Origin: Rhynchospora pubera
Taxonomy: Eukaryota; Streptophyta; Magnoliopsida; Poales; Cyperaceae
DNA length: 64,000 nucleotides
Direction: 5' to 3'
Assembly (NCBI GenBank): GCA_028095005.1
Contig: CM051462.1
Span: forward strand, 233,262,473-233,326,472
The notes under the pieces were generated by a model, which saw nothing but the letters and a program-made list of their open reading frames with translations, was not told the origin of the DNA and did no database searches. A program made the translations under genes and the position numbers. Positions 60,214-64,000 of the stretch are shown here, piece after piece (the stretch's first letter is position 1; each line of letters starts with the position of its first letter).

Positions 60214-60503
60214 ATATCTGATTCAAACTTATCGATCCAAACCGTACAATACGATCTTCCCATTGAAATCTCTATACAAACAAACAAAATTTTACATTTT
60301 TTCAAAATTTTTAAGTATTTTTTTCGGATTTTTAAAAATTGCTATTTTTTTAATGGTTCAGAACTAATTAGATTAACAATTTTCTAAAATTTTAAAAAAA
60401 ATATTTAAAAATTTTGAAAAAAAATGTAAAACTTAGTTTGCATGGAGATTTCAATAGAGAGATTATATTGGACGGTTTGGATCGGTCATTTTGAACAAGA
60501 TCT
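60214..60503. mobile_element. Foldback MITE with inverted arms of about 110 bp
   Basis: The left arm (ATATCTGATTCAAAC, CGATCCAAACCGT, GAAATCTC, TTTTACATTTTTTCAAAATTTTTAA) is mirrored by the complement of the right arm (AGATCTTGTTCAAAA, CGATCCAAACCGT, GAAATCTCCATGCAAAC, TTTTACATTTTTTTTCAAAATTTTTAA). The loop is about 60 bp. No clear target duplication was found. Confidence 0.75.
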
Positions 60504-61902
60504 AGAAGTTTTGTGTCCTACTTACGGACCCTCTGGTGAATCGCGACTCACCGTAGCAAAACTCATACTAGAAAAGTAATATTTTGAAAATCAGACCGGA
60601 ATGGCTAGTCGGACCGGTTCTACCGCGAAACGAAAACTAATCCGGTCCAAACTAATCCAATAAACCACTGAACTGTCTGCTAGTGGTGGGACTCCCAAAA
60701 TTGCTTCCCGTTTGAGGTTGCACATGGTGGTGGGACCCCCATCCCATAAATGCCTGCTGCGCATGCAGCGCATGTAATTCTCTTTTTTTTTTCCTTGGGA
60801 TTTAACATTATAAGATATGCCTAGAAAAAGGCATAAACTTTATTATTTTTGTTATTTAAATTTTGCTGCACATGTTCTTTTACTCAAAACTGTGCCGAAC
60901 TTGACATGGTTAATACATAAAACAATAATAAAAATACCTGTTATACAACATTAATTTACTTTCATTTAATTGCAAAATTATTATTGTTGCAAATTTAAAA
61001 TTTTTTTAATACATCATATTTATGTGATATTATTTTACTTGCCGGTTCGAGTAACCGGTTTGATAGACTTATAGATATTATTTTATTTTATTTTTGAAAT
61101 AAGTGGGAACATCTCACCACTTTCCATTAACAAATGAACCATCCACATCCTCTACAGCAGAGTTTTGGTTGTTCCAAACAGCCAAAAATTTTTTTTAATA
61201 TTTCAACATTTTAAAATTCAAATGTTAAATTCAAATCGTTGATCTTTTTAATTTTACGGACGATGCATTTTTATGTAAGTTTTATAAAATTTAGAGTCGA
61301 TTTAATACTTGATTCGGTGATCAAATTATGAATATATTAGAATAAATCAATAATAGTTAACGAGAAGACGATCTCTTGGATACTGTTCCCGCTTCACCTG
61401 GACATGCACTTCTCACTGACCCAACTATTAACATTTATAGGCACTAAGCTACTTTGCAAGGAGGTGTATTTGGGTTCCCGAAAGCTTAGCAACCTATCTT
61501 TTATGGAGCAAATTACGAAAACAGCAGGTACCCAAATAGTGAATCGAATAGAGCCGCTGGAACGCAAGGTGCCGATGGGAATCGAATCGCCTACGCTCAA
61601 AGTTAACTGACCTTCTACTTTGGATCTTCTGTGTATATTCTTTGACTTATTATGGACTAAATAATTTGTGGTAAAATGTAAAGGCATAATAAGATTCTTT
61701 GACTTGTTTTGAATAAACATATCCAGGAAATACGACCTAATATCATAACATTTGAATTAATTTTCACTCATTTTATACATCATTTTGTAAGTAATTAAAT
61801 GTTTGCAATGAATGAATAAAATGTCAGATAGATAGCGAAGATGGCTAAAAAAAAGGGAAAAAAAATTGTGTACCACTAAATGTACTATTCCCGAGTACTA
61901 TG
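60504..61902. other. Intergenic, no supported gene
   Basis: A stretch at 61380-61625 has more coding-like composition on both strands, but no family was recognised and both open frames are short. Confidence 0.4.
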
Positions 61903-62066
61903 TGAAAATAAATAAAATTCTACTTAATGTAACAAAAATTTAGAAAAAATTATGCTTCGCAAATTTTTGTTGAAATTTTGTTTCATTGCTAATGACAAGT
62001 TTGGAATGTAATTCAATTCTATTTTGATTTAGTGTAAACGAATTTTCTATTTTTAATGTCAATTTA
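61903..62066 (+). repeat. Dispersed repeat, second copy
   Basis: It is similar along its length to 42171-42326 in the same orientation. It is probably the edge or tail of an interspersed element not otherwise recognisable. Confidence 0.6.
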
Positions 62067-62915
62067 GATCTAACTTCACTAGTCGTCAAAGTTAAGCTTA
62101 GGGTCGAACCCACAGGACGGATTAACGATTACTGGACTTTATTTTTATGAAGCTAGACAGTAAAATAAGGTTGAGGGTGTTGTGAAATAAAAGGACTAAA
62201 TAAATGGTGCAAATAAGTAATATTTTGGTTGTTTTATCTAAAATAACAATCCAGGAAAGATAAAATAAAGCAGGTAAATTTTGGAGTTTTTCAAGTGTAA
62301 TAAGGCGTCTTAGGGGTCAGGATTCACTTAGGTTTAGCCCTCGATTTGTTGAATCGATCGCTGTCACATTAAATACCAACAAATCTAAGCATATGCCGTC
62401 AGTTCGGTCCGAACACGACTTGTTCGGTCCGAACAGGGGCTGGTATGTTGAGTTATGACCATACAACTTGAGTTTTAACTTTATGAAGGGCTCAGATCGG
62501 CTATAGCTACATTAACTAATCCTCAACTGTCGTCTTTTGGACTAGAAATTAGTACATGTCTCTACTTTGCCCACATAGACCAATTAAACCTAAACTTTCG
62601 TGTCGGTATTTTAATTAACCTATGTCTTATTTATTTGTTTTCTTAAGAATATCTAAGTTGCCTTTCAGCCAACTTAGAAGCTACACCTTTCAGTGCTAGC
62701 TAATCTCCTCTTTCGAATCTTCAACATATCCCAAGTACTTAATTCAATTCTAATTGTTTAACCTAATCTTGTAACTTAACTAAACAGGTCTTTATTTAGA
62801 AGTAAATCAGGTCAAAACAAGAGAATTAAACAAGCAACGAAAATACTATTCAATAAATAAATCATAAAGCAAAACATCAAGTCATATCAAGTCATAACAT
62901 CAAACTAAACCTAAC
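62067..62915. other. Non-coding part of an Athila-like element
   Basis: On the minus strand this follows the protease frame, where reverse transcriptase would be expected, yet no polymerase motif is found. The stretch contains two GTTCGGTCCGAAC palindromes (62404-62416 and 62421-62433) and the phrase AAGCTTAGGGTCGAACCCACAGG near 62095. I read it as internal non-coding sequence of a deleted element. Confidence 0.4.
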
Positions 62916-62993
62916 AAGCGCTTGTTTTAGGTCCCTAGCTTGACCATATTCCAAGAAGCGCTTGTTTTAGGTCCCTAGCTTGACCATATTCCA
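62916..62993. repeat. 38-bp direct duplication at the end of the protease frame
   Basis: 62916-62953 and 62956-62993 are identical 38-mers two bases apart (period 40). The second copy abuts the stop codon of the adjacent minus-strand frame at 62994-62996. Confidence 0.9.
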
Positions 62994-64000
62994 CTAAATC
63001 TTGATTGGATCGGACCCGGAGAGCGAGACGGCGAGCGATTTGTCATAGCCCTTATTGTTGATGTCTCTCATGCGGTCTCTTTCCAAGATAGTGTCATCCG
63101 TGCGAATCGAGGGATCGATGCCCTTCAAATCATCACTTGAATACCCCATTGCTCTCACTAAAAATTTCTTCGATTGTCCTGTATCTAGTTTGAAGTCAGC
63201 AATAACAAGGTCTGTTTGACTAGGATCAAAAGATTCGTACCTGAGAGGCGCCTGCTGATGCTTGATTTTGACTTTGGGGGTCTCAGTTCGGACCGAAGTA
63301 GAGTACAATGTGTCCGTGGCCTTCGGTTCCTCAGTTTGGACTGCTGTTCGGTCCGAAGGGTTGGCAGTTCGGTCCGGACAGACATTGCTGGGGTCGAGCA
63401 GAGCATCATGGGAGTGATCCTTAGGAAATTCTTCGATTTTAGAGACCCCTTGGACCATACAACACTTGTCAATGGGATCAGGCCATTTCAAAGCATGGTC
63501 TATGGAAAAACAGAGTTTCTCTCCTCCCACTCTAATCAAAATCGTCCCATCTCGAGCATCCATTTTCACACCGGCAGTTCTAAGAAAGGGGCGTCCCAAA
63601 ATGATAGGTACTTCGTGGTCTTCTTCGATGTCCATCACCACGAAATCGCCTGGTATGACAAACTTACCCACTTGAACAGGCACATCTTTGAGAATACCTA
63701 GAGGCAACTGTATTGAAGAATCGGCGAGTTTCAATGTCATGCATGTGGGTCTCAATTCGCCAATCCCAATCTTTTCATAGACCGACTTGGCCATCAAACT
63801 AACACTAGCCCCTATATCACACAAGGCTTGCTTGATTGTTGCATTACCAATAGTGCAAGAAAGAGCAAACCTACCCGGATCCTCAAGCTTGGGAGGCATC
63901 TTGCTCTTCAAAACCTCGCTACTTTTGTGTGATAGGGCGACAGTTTTGAGCTCTTCCAAGGACCTCTTGCCTGTGCATAACTCCTTCAAGAATCTTGCAA
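62994..64000 (-). CDS. Athila-like Ty3/gypsy protease region (partial, off window edge)
   Basis: The frame is open from the window edge down to a TAG at 62996-62994. It shows F-L-K-E-L-C at its start, then PPKLEDPGRFALSCTIGN, the retropepsin active-site block ALCDIGASVSLMAKSVYEKI, and LADSSIQLPLGILKDVPVQV. The flap end EVPIILGRPFLRTAGVKMDA follows. This is the gag-protease arrangement of Athila-type elements, which cut their own polyprotein. The C-terminal third (about residues 205-245) contains short repeats of the pattern D-R-T-A or V-R-T-E that come from a repeated GTTCGGTCCGAA motif. The frame then stops, and no reverse transcriptase follows. The nearest ATG is internal, so the true start lies beyond 64000. 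The element is deleted downstream. Confidence 0.85.
   Translation of the reverse strand, partial: ARFLKELCTGKRSLEELKTVALSHKSSEVLKSKMPPKLEDPGRFALSCTIGNATIKQALCDIGASVSLMAKSVYEKIGIGELRPTCMTLKLADSSIQLPLGILKDVPVQVGKFVIPGDFVVMDIEEDHEVPIILGRPFLRTAGVKMDARDGTILIRVGGEKLCFSIDHALKWPDPIDKCCMVQGVSKIEEFPKDHSHDALLDPSNVCPDRTANPSDRTAVQTEEPKATDTLYSTSVRTETPKVKIKHQQAPLRYESFDPSQTDLVIADFKLDTGQSKKFLVRAMGYSSDDLKGIDPSIRTDDTILERDRMRDINNKGYDKSLAVSLSGSDPIKI

Noticed and set aside
61394..61720. 108-codon minus-strand frame as an organelle-derived gene insert
   Set aside because: Composition looked organelle-like, but I could not match it to any mitochondrial or plastid protein.
1..64000. CRISPR arrays, operons, ribosome binding sites or prophage
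   Set aside because: The sequence has spliced genes and plant transposons throughout. No array of equal spacers or bacterial gene signals is present.

Overview
The window is nuclear DNA from a flowering plant, most likely a eudicot. It is AT-rich, its genes have GT-AG introns, and it holds plant-type kinase, NLR and PPR sequences among nested plant transposons (Helitron, CACTA, Tourist/hAT-like MITEs, Ty3/gypsy). I cannot name the species. All domain calls come from reading motifs and splice phases by eye; no database search was run.

Layout. 1-1424 is AT-rich flank with short tandem duplications. 1425-18607 reads as one minus-strand Helitron: it has a TCTCTACTAC 5' end, and a 7-bp GC-rich hairpin followed by CTAG at the 3' end, sitting between host A and T. 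It carries same-strand exon fragments of unrelated genes (methionyl-tRNA synthetase, ribosomal protein S3, probably GINS subunit PSF2, plus unidentified exons). A 9250-bp CACTA element (7133-16382, target duplication ATA) sits inside the methionyl-tRNA synthetase fragment, and the Helitron's 5' 893 bp are tandemly duplicated. 18747-34136 is a nearly perfect triplication of a 5127-5128 bp unit. Each unit carries a plant Transposase_24 (Ptta/En/Spm) gene on the minus strand and an inverted pair of MITEs. Only the first copy keeps the last exon.

34467-39168 is the best gene of the window: an 11-exon plus-strand gene whose exons join in frame into a 674-residue tandem kinase protein. An intact receptor-like-kinase-type kinase domain is followed by a pseudokinase that has lost the Lys, HRD Asp and DFG Asp. 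40770-42140 is a PPR pseudogene with a hAT-type MITE, and 42752-43940 is a small two-exon membrane protein gene. 45089-~54950 (minus) is a CC-NB-ARC-LRR resistance gene whose second intron holds a decayed, 5'-truncated Ty3/gypsy chromovirus; the start of its coiled-coil domain is lost at a Tourist-like MITE. 55316-62993 is mostly repeats: a second Helitron 3' end, a foldback MITE and dispersed repeats. 62994-64000 is the protease region of an Athila-like element that runs off the window.

Functionally this is a transposon-rich immune-receptor neighbourhood: a tandem kinase gene and an NLR gene of two known plant resistance classes lie about 6 kb apart. The remaining sequence records nested insertion, gene-fragment capture and very recent segmental duplication.
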